Shown here: positions 8,436 through 17,033 of the stretch, in pieces
Layout of the letters: the number at the start of each line of letters is the position of its first letter
Position numbering within the stretch: the stretch's first letter is position 1
Origin: JAIQFL01 sp035501495
GTDB lineage: Bacteria > Acidobacteriota > Terriglobia > Bryobacterales > Bryobacteraceae
Direction of reading: 5' to 3'
NCBI GenBank assembly: GCA_035501495.1
Contig: DATJWB010000120.1
Coordinates: 35,978-99,977, forward strand
DNA: 64,000 bases
Notes under the pieces: generated by a model
Told to the model about the DNA's origin: nothing
Database searches by the model: none
What the model saw: only the letters and a program-made list of their open reading frames with translations
Position numbers and translations under genes: made by a program

Positions 8436-9040
8436 CGGACTTTAGAATAGCGCATACAAGTGGCGCAGGTTTTAAGCTGCGCGAGGGATTCAGGCAAATG
8501 GAGTTCTTTGCCGCCCCGGTCACCAAACTTTTGAAATTTTTTCTTCCCTTGTAAATCCCTCAATCCAAACAACCGCCTCGCTCCCCCAAGCCCCTCCACC
8601 ACCCTCGTCCGCTTGACCCCGCCTGTTACTGTGGAACTTGTACAGGGCTTGCGCCCCACCGCGCCAGCCGCAACCACTTCAATCCTGGCCAGGATGCGTT
8701 GCTCTTCAGGTGGCATCTGATCTCCCGGTAGGCCCCTTCAAAAGGCCGGCGGGAGACCTTGGGTTCGAACCCATCGGATTACCTTTGCTCGCAAGAGATC
8801 GGGTAGTCAGAGAGGGCCGCCAAACGGTCCAAAAAACATCTGGGCGGCCGGTACGGGGAACGCATATCTTCAAATGTGGAGATATCTTCCCAGCGGCCGG
8901 CCGCCGGCAACGTCCGCACTTGGCCTTCTACCTCCCAGCCTTAGTGTCTTTTCCCGCGCCCCACGAAATGTATCAAACCGTTGTGCAGGCGCGGAGTCTC
9001 CACCACAACTTCGGAGCGCTACGTGATAGCGTAGAGGCTG
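8436..9040. other. Long intergenic region upstream of KDPG aldolase
   Basis: About 600 bases without a convincing gene. It contains an A/T-rich patch near 8526-8555 unlike the surrounding composition, a C-rich stretch 8580-8620, a hairpin at 8721-8756, and a second inverted structure around 8880-8940 built from GGCCGGC-type repeats. Short frames here lack family signatures. A regulatory leader or decayed gene cannot be distinguished. Confidence 0.4.
8721..8756 (+). other. Intergenic stem-loop
   Basis: TCTCCCG (8721-8727) pairs perfectly with CGGGAGA (8750-8756), and an inner GGCC/GGCC pair closes a CCTTCAAAA-type loop. No T-run follows. It lies about 285 bases upstream of eda; function unknown. 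Confidence 0.4.
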
Positions 9041-9712
9041 ATGAAGGCTAACGAGATTCTCGCGTCCATCACGGAAATCGGCATTGTTCCCGTGGTGCGC
9101 ACTTCGAGCGCGGAAGCGGCCATCCAGGCGGTGGAAGCCATGTACCAGGGCGGCGTGCGCGCCGCCGAGATCACCATGACGGTGCCTGGCGCGGTGCGGG
9201 CGCTGGAGAAGGTGGCTGACCGGTTCGGCAGCACGCTCATGCTCGGCGCCGGCACGGTGCTCGATCCGGAAACGGCGCGTGTGTGCATGCTGGCGGGGGC
9301 GCAGTTCTTCGTCACACCGAGCTTGAAGGTGGCCACCATCGAAATGGTGAAGCGCTATTCCAAGGTGGTTTGCCCGGGTGCTCTGACACCCACAGAGGTG
9401 CTGACGGCCTGGGAAGCCGGCGCGGATGTGGTGAAGATCTTTCCCGCCGGGAACGTGGGCGGGCCGAAGTACATCAAAGCGCTCAAAGGGCCGTTCCCGC
9501 AGATCGAAATGATTCCTACGGGCGGCGTGAATCTGGAAACCACCGGGGACTTTCTGAAAGCGGGGGCCTGTGCCGTGGCAGTGGGCGGCGAACTGGTGGA
9601 TCCCAAATCGATCCGGGACGGACGATTCGATGTGATCGAGGACCGGGCGCGGCAATATCTGGCGGCAATTGCGAAGGCGCGGTCGGAAATGAAGGCCGCG
9701 GCCACCGCTTGA
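9041..9712 (+). CDS. eda: KDPG / 4-hydroxy-2-oxoglutarate aldolase
   Basis: 223 residues, the normal length for this class I aldolase. It splits 2-keto-3-deoxy-6-phosphogluconate into pyruvate and glyceraldehyde 3-phosphate (Entner-Doudoroff and uronate pathways). The Schiff-base lysine is K132 in VVKIFPAGNVGG and the proton-relay glutamate E43 in AAEITM; the phosphate-binding PTGGV motif follows. ATG start with an AGAGG element seven bases upstream. It stands alone behind a 600-base gap, without edd or kdgK beside it. In the window it links functionally with the sugar-acid genes at 22-26 kb. Confidence 0.93.
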   Translation: MKANEILASITEIGIVPVVRTSSAEAAIQAVEAMYQGGVRAAEITMTVPGAVRALEKVADRFGSTLMLGAGTVLDPETARVCMLAGAQFFVTPSLKVATIEMVKRYSKVVCPGALTPTEVLTAWEAGADVVKIFPAGNVGGPKYIKALKGPFPQIEMIPTGGVNLETTGDFLKAGACAVAVGGELVDPKSIRDGRFDVIEDRARQYLAAIAKARSEMKAAATA

Positions 9713-9718
9713 CGCCCG

Positions 9719-10043
9719 CTGGTGCTCGAGGTTCTTGAGGCGCTTTTCGTGGCTGTCGAGGCGGTCTTGATGGACTCCGGCTATGACCGCTAGGCGCTCG
9801 ATTAACTCGCGGGTGTCCTGAAAGCGCAGGCCGATCTTGCGGAACTCCTCCCGGACTTCGGCGAATTGGTGCTGGTTGAGTTCGACTGTCTTGGCCAAAG
9901 CCTCATGCCGCTCTCTGAGCCTCTCCATCTCCCGGTTGAATCTCGCCTCCTGCTCTTTCGCCGCCGCGTCCCGCTCTTTCGCCCATGCCACCATGGCCGA
10001 CCATTTCCTCTTTGAACCTCATGGGTTCGCCCTTTTCGTCCAT
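9719..10043 (-). pseudogene. Frameshifted small coiled-coil protein gene
   Basis: A good start exists at 10043: ATG preceded by GGCAGGAG at eight bases, giving MDEKGEPMRFKEEMV. That frame then reads nonsense and stops after about 48 codons. From 9994 a frame displaced by one base encodes a clean coiled coil (MVAWAKERDAAAKEQEARF ... RLDSHEKRLKNLEHQ). The two join sensibly only with a frameshift near 9995-10001. The second frame then runs on antisense through eda without its own stop. Both features suggest a decayed member of the small Glu/Lys/Arg-rich coiled-coil family common in these genomes. A sequencing indel is an alternative for the frameshift. Confidence 0.6.
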
Positions 10044-10150
10044 GGAAAGACTCCTGCCTCCGTTCTATGGGTATCGGATCGGCCCCGGGTTCTCTCAGGA
10101 ATATCGACTCCAACGGGCCTGCGCCTTGCTTGCTAAACTGAAGATTCGCT

Positions 10151-10321
10151 ATGCCTGTCAGCAAGGAGCTTCTGGAAATCCTGGTGTGCCCGGTCTGCAA
10201 GGCCGTGGTGAACATCACGCCGGACCAAAGCGGTTTGAAGTGCGTCGAGTGTCATCGTGTCTACCCCATTCGCGACGATATCCCCGTGATGCTGGTTGAC
10301 GAGGCGAAGATCGAAGAATAG
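10151..10321 (+). CDS. Trm112/UPF0434 family zinc-ribbon protein
   Basis: 56 residues starting at ATG (MPVSKELLEILVCPVC). Four cysteines form a zinc ribbon: C13 and C16 in CPVC, C31 and C34 in CVEC, followed by the family's YPIRDDIPVML. Trm112-like proteins in bacteria are short and often sit next to envelope or tRNA/methyltransferase genes; the eukaryotic relatives activate methyltransferases. The next gene, a GT9 glycosyltransferase, begins four bases downstream, so it is probably the first gene of the operon that continues to the MsbA-like exporter and yicC. Confidence 0.9.
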   Translation: MPVSKELLEILVCPVCKAVVNITPDQSGLKCVECHRVYPIRDDIPVMLVDEAKIEE

Positions 10322-10324
10322 GCC

Positions 10325-11236
10325 GTGGGAAGCGTTCTCGAATGCCTGCCGCAGGACTGCCGGGTGGCCATCCTCCGGCTTCGGTCGCTGGGGGATTGCG
10401 TTCTGACGACCCCGGCCATCGACATTCTCAAGCGCTTCCGCCCCGACCTGCGCCTGGCGGTGGTGGTGGAGGACCGCTTCCGCGCCGTCTTTGAAGGTAA
10501 TCCCGATCTCGACCGGATTCTCCGGCCGGAACCGGCGGCGCTTCGAACGTGGCGTCCGCGGCTTTGCCTGAATCTTCACGGCGGCAGCCGAAGCGCCTGG
10601 TTGACGGCTCTTTCGGGCGCGCGGCATCGGGCCGGATTCGCGCATTTTCGCCGGCGTTTCGTGTACAACCTGAGGATTCCGCGGGCGCAGGAGATTCTCG
10701 GTATGGAGCGCGTGGTGCACACTGCCGAACACCTGGCCTCGGCGATGTTTCATCTGGGCGTGCCGTTGGGCGAGATTCCGCGAGCGAAGCTGTTCAGCGA
10801 GCCGGGCGGCGATGCGCCCCCCAGGCCGCTGGCGATCCTGCATCCCTTTGCGGCGACCCCGCAGAAGACCTGGCCTCGCGAGCGATTTCTGGCGATTGCG
10901 GAACACTGGAAACAGTCGGGGCTGGAACCCGTCTTCATCGGCGCGGCGGGGGACGACCTCTCGCCGTTCTCGTCTTATCGCACGGCCTCGGGGACGCTTT
11001 CGGAGACCAAGCGTCTGCTGAAGGCCGCCTCCCTGTTCGTCGGCAACGATTCCGGACCGGCGCACATGGCGGCGGCTTTCGGTTTGCCGGTGGTGGTGAT
11101 CTTCGGGGACTCGGATCCCGCGATCTGGGGTCCCTGGCGCACGGCGTCGGCGGTGGTGACATCGGGCGGAAGCATTGCACGGGTGGAAGTGGAGCAGGTA
11201 ATCGGCGCCCTGTCGCGCCTGCGGGTGCCTGCATGA
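10325..11236 (+). CDS. Glycosyltransferase family 9 (heptosyltransferase-like)
   Basis: 303 residues with a GTG start. The N-terminal Rossmann half opens with VAILRLRSLGDCVLTTPAI, the GT9 acceptor-side signature, and the C-terminal half has the nucleotide-sugar motif FVGNDSGPAHMAAAFGLPVV (about 237-256). GT9 enzymes add heptose or related sugars to the lipopolysaccharide core. Directly followed, with overlapping ATGA, by an MsbA-like lipid exporter, which supports a role in outer-membrane glycolipid assembly. The sugar is not determined. Confidence 0.85.
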   Translation: MGSVLECLPQDCRVAILRLRSLGDCVLTTPAIDILKRFRPDLRLAVVVEDRFRAVFEGNPDLDRILRPEPAALRTWRPRLCLNLHGGSRSAWLTALSGARHRAGFAHFRRRFVYNLRIPRAQEILGMERVVHTAEHLASAMFHLGVPLGEIPRAKLFSEPGGDAPPRPLAILHPFAATPQKTWPRERFLAIAEHWKQSGLEPVFIGAAGDDLSPFSSYRTASGTLSETKRLLKAASLFVGNDSGPAHMAAAFGLPVVVIFGDSDPAIWGPWRTASAVVTSGGSIARVEVEQVIGALSRLRVPA

Positions 11237-13074
11237 GAGGCGTGCCGCGCCTGCTCTCCTACGCGCGCCGGTACTGGGCACACCTTCTGGGGTCGGTCGC
11301 TCTGATGGCGGCTGCCGGCGGAGCGCAGGGCCTCATGGCGCTGCTCATCAAGCCGATCTTCGACCGCGTGCTGGGGTCGGTTCGCGACGGCGGGATGACG
11401 CCGCTGTTCACCCATCCCATCCTCCACCACCAGCTTTATCTGGAGCAGATCGTTCCGCTGCACAATCGGACACCGTGGACCCTGGTGGCCGTGGCGATCA
11501 TCGCAGTTTTCCTGACCAAGGGGATCTGCGACTACCTGGGCAATTATCTGATCAGCTACGCGGGATTTTCCTCGATCACCGACCTGCGGAACGCGGTGTT
11601 CGACAAGGTGCTCCGGCAGGGTGCGCAGTTTTTTGAGGCGCACTCCACCGGCCAGTTGATGTCTTCGATCATGAACGACGTGGACAAGGTCCAACTGGCG
11701 GTGTCGCAGATGCTGGCGGACTTCCTCCGCCAGATCTTCAGCGTGCTCGCGCTGGCCATCGTGGTGATCGGCAACGACTGGAAACTGGCGGTGGTGAGCC
11801 TGACAGTGCTGCCGTTCGTGATGCTGCCGACGCGCTCGATCGGCCGGCGCATCCGGCGCACCAGCCGCCGCACCCAGGACCGCCAGGCCGAGTTGAACCA
11901 GATCCTCCAGGAGACGCTCAGCGGGCACATGGTGGTGAAGGCGTTTGGCGGCGAGGCTTACGAATCGCGCCGCTTCCGCGAGGCGGGGCGCAATCTGCTG
12001 CGCAGCAATGTGCGGTACGTGTTGCAACAAGCGATTGCTTCGCCGCTGATCGAGATCTTCGGCGCCATGACGATTGTCATGCTGATGAGTTATGCCGTGA
12101 CCCGCATCAAAACCGGCACGCTCACGGCCGGCGATTTCGTCAGCTTCGTCTTCGCTCTGCTGCTGCTCTACGAGCCCGTGAAACGCCTGGTGGGTATTCA
12201 CAACATCTTCGAGCAGGCTCTCGGGGCCTCGCAGAAAGTGTTCGAATACCTGGGCCACACCGAGGAGATCGTGGAGAAGCCGAATGCTCCCAGGCTGGAC
12301 GGTTTTCACGAGCGCATCGTGTTCGACGACATCGGATTCCACTATCCCGGCTCGCCGGACGGCTTCCGGATTTCCGGGCTCAGTCTCGAAGTGAAGGCCG
12401 GGGAGGTGGTGGCGCTGGTAGGGCCGAGCGGCGGCGGGAAGACCACGCTCGCCAACCTGGCGCCGCGGTTCTACGACGTGGTGAGCGGCGCGGTGAAAGT
12501 GGACGGGCGGGACGTGCGCGACCTGGACCTGGCTTCCCTGCGCTCCCAGATCGGCATCGTGGCGCAGGATACCTTCCTGTTCAACGACAGCGTGGCCAAT
12601 AATATCGCCTACGGCCGCCCGGGAGTTCCGATGGAGGAACTGCGGCGGGCCGCGGAGACGGCCCTGGCGCACGAATTCATCGAGCGGCTTCCGGAGGGGT
12701 ACCACACCATCATCGGAGACCGGGGCATCCGTCTGAGCGGCGGCCAGCGGCAGCGCATCGCCATCGCCCGTGCCCTGCTGAAGAATGCGCCTCTCCTGAT
12801 CCTGGATGAGGCCACCTCGCATCTCGACACCGAGTCCGAAATGCTGGTACAAAAGGCATTGGCCAACCTGATGGAGCACCGCACGGTGATCGTCATCGCG
12901 CACCGGCTGTCTACCATTCGCCGGGCGGACAAGATCGTGGTAATCGAGAAGGGACGGATCCGCGAGACCGGTACGCATGAGGAACTGGTGAATCACGGCG
13001 GCATCTATCAGAGGCTCCACGAGCTGCAGTTCGAAGAGGAGGTTCCCATGGGTCCATCGGTGGTGGACCGGTGA
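11233..13074 (+). CDS. msbA: ABC exporter, MsbA-like (lipid A / glycolipid flippase)
   Basis: 613 residues from the ATG overlapping the preceding stop. The N-terminal half holds six transmembrane segments (first: YWAHLLGSVALMAAAGGAQG). The ATPase half carries Walker A GPSGGGKTT, the Q-loop in IGIVAQDTF, signature LSGGQRQR, Walker B LLILDEATS and the switch His in IVIAHRLS. Domain order TMD-NBD in one chain, homodimer expected. Position behind the GT9 glycosyltransferase points to lipid A-core transport across the inner membrane, though other lipids or peptides are possible for this family. Confidence 0.85.
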   Translation: MRGVPRLLSYARRYWAHLLGSVALMAAAGGAQGLMALLIKPIFDRVLGSVRDGGMTPLFTHPILHHQLYLEQIVPLHNRTPWTLVAVAIIAVFLTKGICDYLGNYLISYAGFSSITDLRNAVFDKVLRQGAQFFEAHSTGQLMSSIMNDVDKVQLAVSQMLADFLRQIFSVLALAIVVIGNDWKLAVVSLTVLPFVMLPTRSIGRRIRRTSRRTQDRQAELNQILQETLSGHMVVKAFGGEAYESRRFREAGRNLLRSNVRYVLQQAIASPLIEIFGAMTIVMLMSYAVTRIKTGTLTAGDFVSFVFALLLLYEPVKRLVGIHNIFEQALGASQKVFEYLGHTEEIVEKPNAPRLDGFHERIVFDDIGFHYPGSPDGFRISGLSLEVKAGEVVALVGPSGGGKTTLANLAPRFYDVVSGAVKVDGRDVRDLDLASLRSQIGIVAQDTFLFNDSVANNIAYGRPGVPMEELRRAAETALAHEFIERLPEGYHTIIGDRGIRLSGGQRQRIAIARALLKNAPLLILDEATSHLDTESEMLVQKALANLMEHRTVIVIAHRLSTIRRADKIVVIEKGRIRETGTHEELVNHGGIYQRLHELQFEEEVPMGPSVVDR

Positions 13075-13964
13075 GCGTGCGCAGCATGACCGGCTTCGCC
13101 CGGGTGAAGCGAACCATCGAAGAGGGCGAGATTGTCCTTAGCGTGAAGAGCGTAAACCATCGGGGGCTGGACCTGCATTTCCACATGCCGCCGGAATTGG
13201 ACTGCCTGGAAAACGACATTCGCGGCATCATCCGCGGCGGGGTGACGCGCGGGCATCTGCAGATTCACCTCTCGTTCAACCGGGCTGCTCCGGGCGGAGG
13301 CGAGTCGGTCAATCGCGCGCTGCTGGACGCCTATATGCGGGCATTTCGCGAGGCTTGCGAGATCTATCACCTGGATGCCAGGCCGGACGTCAACTCGGCT
13401 CTGCGGATCCCCGGCATCCTCGGCAACAGCACGGATGCGGAGCTTGGGGAAACTGTCGGCCGGGCCGTTCTGGAGGTGACGCGCGAGGCGGTGCTGGTCC
13501 TGAATGTGTTCCGCGAGCGGGAAGGTGCGGCGACCGCGGAGGAGATGCGCGAGCGCTGCCAGAAGATCTGCGGGATGGTGACCCGCATGGAGCAGATCCG
13601 GGAAAGCGCGGTGCCGGCTTTTCAGAAACGGCTGCGTGACAAGCTGACCGACCTGCTGCATGGGACGAATCTGGATCCCCAGCGCCTTGCCCAGGAAGCC
13701 GCGCTGCTGGCCGACCGGAGCGATATCGCCGAGGAACTGGTACGCCTGCGGACTCACGCGGCCCAGCTGAACGACTTGCTCGGGGGCGATGGCGAGGTAG
13801 GGAAGCGTCTGGATTTCCTGCTCCAGGAAATGAACCGCGAGTCCAACACGATCCTGTCGAAGACTGGTGGGATCGGAGATCTGGGCCTGACGATCACCGA
13901 CCTCGCGCTGGCCGCCAAGTCGGAAATCGACAAGATTCGCGAGCAGTCGCTGAATCTCGAGTGA
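13071..13964 (+). CDS. yicC: YicC family endoribonuclease
   Basis: 297 residues, GTG start overlapping the exporter stop (GTGA). Begins with the characteristic SMTGFARVKR and VKSVNHRGLDL motifs and ends with the conserved TITDLALAAKSEIDKIREQ-type C-terminus. YicC proteins are metal-dependent endoribonucleases acting in RNA turnover. The order yicC-gmk-rpoZ-coaBC is widely conserved in bacteria and is seen complete here. Confidence 0.92.
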   Translation: MSVRSMTGFARVKRTIEEGEIVLSVKSVNHRGLDLHFHMPPELDCLENDIRGIIRGGVTRGHLQIHLSFNRAAPGGGESVNRALLDAYMRAFREACEIYHLDARPDVNSALRIPGILGNSTDAELGETVGRAVLEVTREAVLVLNVFREREGAATAEEMRERCQKICGMVTRMEQIRESAVPAFQKRLRDKLTDLLHGTNLDPQRLAQEAALLADRSDIAEELVRLRTHAAQLNDLLGGDGEVGKRLDFLLQEMNRESNTILSKTGGIGDLGLTITDLALAAKSEIDKIREQSLNLE

Positions 13965-14011
13965 GCGATGGGGCTGATGCGGCCAACACAGGGCCCCTGG
14001 CCCCGGTTCTT

Positions 14012-14623
14012 ATGACCACCGTTTTCATCATCTCCGCGCCTTCCGGATCGGGCAAGTCTACGCTCGTGGCGCGTCTGCTGGAGACCGTTCCGGGGCTGAT
14101 GTTCTCGGTTTCTTATACGACGCGGCAGCCGCGGGGGCACGAGGTGGACGGGGAGAGCTACCACTTTGTGACCCGGGCGGAGTTTCAGGCAATGTTGGCC
14201 CGCAACGAGTTTCTGGAGTGGGCGGAAGTCTTCGGCACCGACTATTACGGCACCCATCGCGGGATCCTGGAGTCCGCCCGGGATCGGGGGTGCGACCTGG
14301 TACTCGACATCGATGTCCAAGGTGCGAGACAATTGAAGAAACAGATTCCCGAAGCGGTTACGGTTTTTATCCTGCCCCCGTCACGGCAAATCCTGGAACA
14401 GAGGCTGCGCGCGCGGGGCGAGGATCGCGATGAAGTAATTGAGCGGCGGCTTCGGAAAGCAGCCGAGGAGATCCGGAATTACCAGGCGTACGATTATGTG
14501 TTGATCAACCGCGACCTGGACGAATCGGGCGCCGGATTGAGCGCCATCGTGCGTGGCGAGCGCCTGAGGAGATCCCGAATCGAGGATCAGATCCGGCCCA
14601 TTCTGGACACGTTTCGAGTTTGA
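14012..14623 (+). CDS. gmk: Guanylate kinase
   Basis: 203 residues from ATG at 14012, the usual size. A GTG at 13961 overlapping the yicC stop would add 17 residues without family support, but coupling through it is possible. P-loop SAPSGSGKST at about residues 8-17, GMP-binding SYTTRQPRGHEVDG and YYGTHR, and the lid arginines in RLRARGEDRDEVIERRL are all present. It converts GMP and ATP to GDP and ADP. Confidence 0.95.
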   Translation: MTTVFIISAPSGSGKSTLVARLLETVPGLMFSVSYTTRQPRGHEVDGESYHFVTRAEFQAMLARNEFLEWAEVFGTDYYGTHRGILESARDRGCDLVLDIDVQGARQLKKQIPEAVTVFILPPSRQILEQRLRARGEDRDEVIERRLRKAAEEIRNYQAYDYVLINRDLDESGAGLSAIVRGERLRRSRIEDQIRPILDTFRV

Positions 14624-14639
14624 GAGGTATTGAAAAAGC

Positions 14640-14888
14640 ATGGGTGACAAAGCTCCCCGCAACAACGCACACTGCACCATCCCGGACGACCCGGATCAGA
14701 GCACGTACCGGTTCATTATTGTTTCCGCCAAGCGCGCCCGGCAATTGCAGGGCGGCGCCCGGCCCGTCTTGCCCACCTCATCGAAGAAGCCCACCGTCAT
14801 CGCGATGGAGGAAGTGCGGCGCGGCCTGGTGAAGTATAGCCTGACCGGCCCCGTGCAGGAACAGCCGTTGCCGGAACCGGCTATATGA
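14640..14888 (+). CDS. rpoZ: RNA polymerase omega subunit
   Basis: 82 residues. Contains the segment YRFIIVSAKRARQLQGGA and PTVIAMEEVRRG, which are the conserved parts of omega that clamp beta-prime. Starts 16 bases after gmk, with a GAGAGG element some 13 bases upstream of the ATG. Position between gmk and coaBC is standard. Confidence 0.92.
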   Translation: MGDKAPRNNAHCTIPDDPDQSTYRFIIVSAKRARQLQGGARPVLPTSSKKPTVIAMEEVRRGLVKYSLTGPVQEQPLPEPAI

Positions 14889-14891
14889 GAA

Positions 14892-14992
14892 GTAGGGGTT
14901 GGGGACTAGGGGTTGGGGGTTGGGGACTAGCCGACGGCATATGCGTGCTGGCTAATCCCCAACCCCTAACCCCCAACCCCCAGGCCCTGCCT
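14892..14992. repeat. G-rich / C-rich inverted repeat between rpoZ and coaBC
   Basis: The left arm (14892-14931) carries repeated GGGGTT and GGGGACTAG units; the right arm (14951-14992) carries the matching CCCCAACCCCTAACCCCC. The arms are imperfect inverted copies around a short spacer with CATATG. Either strand has at least four G-runs of four or more, so a G-quadruplex on one strand or a long hairpin in RNA is possible. It lies inside an otherwise continuous operon. A related element occurs at 35515-35580. Confidence 0.7.
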
Positions 14993-15015
14993 TCCAGCAC
15001 GCGGCCCCTTTGCTT

Positions 15016-16215
15016 ATGAAGATCATCCTGGGCGTGTCCGGCGGCATCGCGGCTTACAAGGCGGCCGAACTGGCGCGGCTGCTCATGCAGGACGGCCACG
15101 AAATCCAGGTGGTGATGACTCCGGCCGCCAAGAAGTTTGTCCGGCCCCTGACGTTCGCCGCTCTTACCGGCCGCAAGGTGCTCACCAGCCCGTTTGCCAT
15201 CGATAGCGCCATCGAGCACATCTCGGTTGGCCAGGAACATGAGCTGCTGGTGATCGCGCCGGCCACGGCCGACTTGATCGGCCGGATGGCCAACGGGCTG
15301 GCCAACGACTTTCTGACCACTCTTTACCTTGCTTTCACGGGCCCGGTGGTGTTGGCGCCCGCGATGAACGTGAATATGTGGCAGCATCCGGCCACGCAGG
15401 CGAACCTCCACACGCTGCGGTTGCGCGGCCACCGCATCGTGGAGCCGGACAGCGGCTACCTGGCGTGTGGGATGACGGGTCCGGGACGCCTGGCGGATCC
15501 GGAAGTGATTCGGGCCGCCGTCGCCCAGGAGAGTCAGAAGCGCCGCGATCTGGAAGGCGAGACGGTGCTGATTACTGCCGGCCCGACGCAGGAACCTCTC
15601 GATCCGGTGCGCTATATTTCCAACCGCTCGAGTGGCAAGATGGGATTTGCCCTGGCGGAAGCGGGCGCCGCGAGGGGTGCCCGCGTCATTCTGATCTCCG
15701 GCCCGGTCCATCTTCCGCCGCCCATCGGCGTGGAGGTGGTTCCGGTCCGTACGGCGGTGGAGATGCGGCAGCAGGTCTTCGATCGTCTGGGCTCGGCCGA
15801 TATCGTGATCAAGGCAGCGGCCGTGGCGGATTTTCATTTGAGCCGCGTGCCCGACCAGAAAGTCAAGAAGACGGCAGCGCGGATCTCACTGGAACTCGAT
15901 CCGACTCCCGATATCCTGGCCGAACTGGGCGGCAAGAAAGGGGACCGGCTGTTAATCGGCTTCGCCGCGGAAACCCAGAACCTGCAGCAGGAGGCGCGGC
16001 GCAAGCTGGAATCCAAAAATTGCGACATGGTGGTCGGAAATCTCGTGGGAGCGGCCGATACCGGTTTTGAATCGGATTCCAACGAAGTGATTCTGGTCAT
16101 GCGGACGGGAGAAACCATCTCGCTACCCCGCGCGCCCAAGCGCGAGATCGCCGACCAGATTTTCGATGAAGTCCTGAAATTGCGCCTCGCCCTGCATGCC
16201 GCCAATGGACACTGA
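15016..16215 (+). CDS. coaBC: Bifunctional phosphopantothenoylcysteine decarboxylase / phosphopantothenate-cysteine ligase
   Basis: 399 residues from ATG 15016. The N-terminal CoaC flavoprotein half shows GVSGGIAAYKA, the catalytic His region IEHISVGQEHELLVIAPATA, APAMNVNMW and the substrate-binding cysteine loop GYLACGMTGPGR. The C-terminal CoaB half begins near 185 with VLITAGPTQEPLDPVRYISNRSSGKMG and contains KAAAVADF and the GFAAET motif. It performs two successive steps of coenzyme A synthesis. Confidence 0.95.
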   Translation: MKIILGVSGGIAAYKAAELARLLMQDGHEIQVVMTPAAKKFVRPLTFAALTGRKVLTSPFAIDSAIEHISVGQEHELLVIAPATADLIGRMANGLANDFLTTLYLAFTGPVVLAPAMNVNMWQHPATQANLHTLRLRGHRIVEPDSGYLACGMTGPGRLADPEVIRAAVAQESQKRRDLEGETVLITAGPTQEPLDPVRYISNRSSGKMGFALAEAGAARGARVILISGPVHLPPPIGVEVVPVRTAVEMRQQVFDRLGSADIVIKAAAVADFHLSRVPDQKVKKTAARISLELDPTPDILAELGGKKGDRLLIGFAAETQNLQQEARRKLESKNCDMVVGNLVGAADTGFESDSNEVILVMRTGETISLPRAPKREIADQIFDEVLKLRLALHAANGH

Positions 16216-16963
16216 CCTTCTGCGGAAATACCTGGAGTTCTATCAGGACCTGGGGATTAAGACCGTCTATCAGCCGGTCGTCTCGACGATTCCCGCCGCA
16301 GTGATTCCGGAGATCGACGCGCCGATGCCCCCACCTCGAACTCAAGCTCCTAAAGTCCAGCCGGTAGAGTTGCCGCCCCTGGCTCCGGCGGGCGACACTT
16401 TATTTCAAATCCTCACCGATATTGGCGATTGCCGGCGCTGCCGCCTCCACGAGGGGCGGAACAAGCTGGTCTTCGGCGTGGGCAATGAGCACTCCCCTCT
16501 GGTGTTCGTGGGGGAAGGCCCGGGCGCCGATGAAGACGAGCAAGGCATACCCTTTGTGGGGCGGGCTGGACAGTTGCTCACCCAGATGATCGAGAACACC
16601 GCGAAAAAGGAGGGCATCCCGCTGCTTCGCGAGCAGGTTTATATCTGCAACGTGGTCAAGTGCCGCCCGCCTGGAAATCGAACTCCTGAGGCAGACGAAA
16701 TGGAAATCTGCGGGCAGTTTCTGTATCGCCAGTTACTGGCGATCCGGCCCAAGGCCATCTGCGCGTTGGGCGGTACGGCGGCCCGGGCCCTTACCGGGCA
16801 CAAGGAGGGGGTCACCAAGATGCGTGGTAAGTGGTTCAAATGGAACGAAATCCCGGTAATCGTAACGTATCACCCCTCGTTTCTGCTGCGTGCCTACAAC
16901 CAGAACGCCAAGCGGGAAGCCTGGGAGGACCTGAAGAGGGTCCTCCATTTTGTGTATGATTGA
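16205..16963 (+). CDS. Family 4 uracil-DNA glycosylase
   Basis: 252 residues from ATG 16205, overlapping coaBC by 11 bases (ATG at 16196 is an alternative). A Pro-rich N-terminal extension of about 60 residues precedes the catalytic domain. Four cysteines with family-4 spacing would hold a 4Fe-4S cluster: C76 and C79 (CRRC), C153 and C169. Motif GEGPGADED (103-111) supplies the active-site water ligand region and HPSFLLR is the DNA-minor-groove motif. It removes uracil from DNA. Confidence 0.9.
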   Translation: MDTDLLRKYLEFYQDLGIKTVYQPVVSTIPAAVIPEIDAPMPPPRTQAPKVQPVELPPLAPAGDTLFQILTDIGDCRRCRLHEGRNKLVFGVGNEHSPLVFVGEGPGADEDEQGIPFVGRAGQLLTQMIENTAKKEGIPLLREQVYICNVVKCRPPGNRTPEADEMEICGQFLYRQLLAIRPKAICALGGTAARALTGHKEGVTKMRGKWFKWNEIPVIVTYHPSFLLRAYNQNAKREAWEDLKRVLHFVYD

Positions 16964-17033
16964 TTCCGTTCCAGCCGCTTCCGTCTATGAGAGAATTAAT
17001 TGGTAGATGTAAAACACAAACAAGGGTCTGAGA

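Noticed and set aside
8755..8785. tRNA-like GGGTTCGAACCC sequence near 8763
   Set aside because: The T-loop looks good but the flanking T-stem has mismatches at two or more positions on both strands, and no anticodon or acceptor stem fits.
10975..13020. 681-residue open frame opposite the ABC exporter
   Set aside because: No start signals, unnatural composition; mirror frame of msbA.
14892..14992. CRISPR-like repeat array
   Set aside because: G-rich units are tandem and unspaced, with inverted arms; no spacer structure or cas genes.
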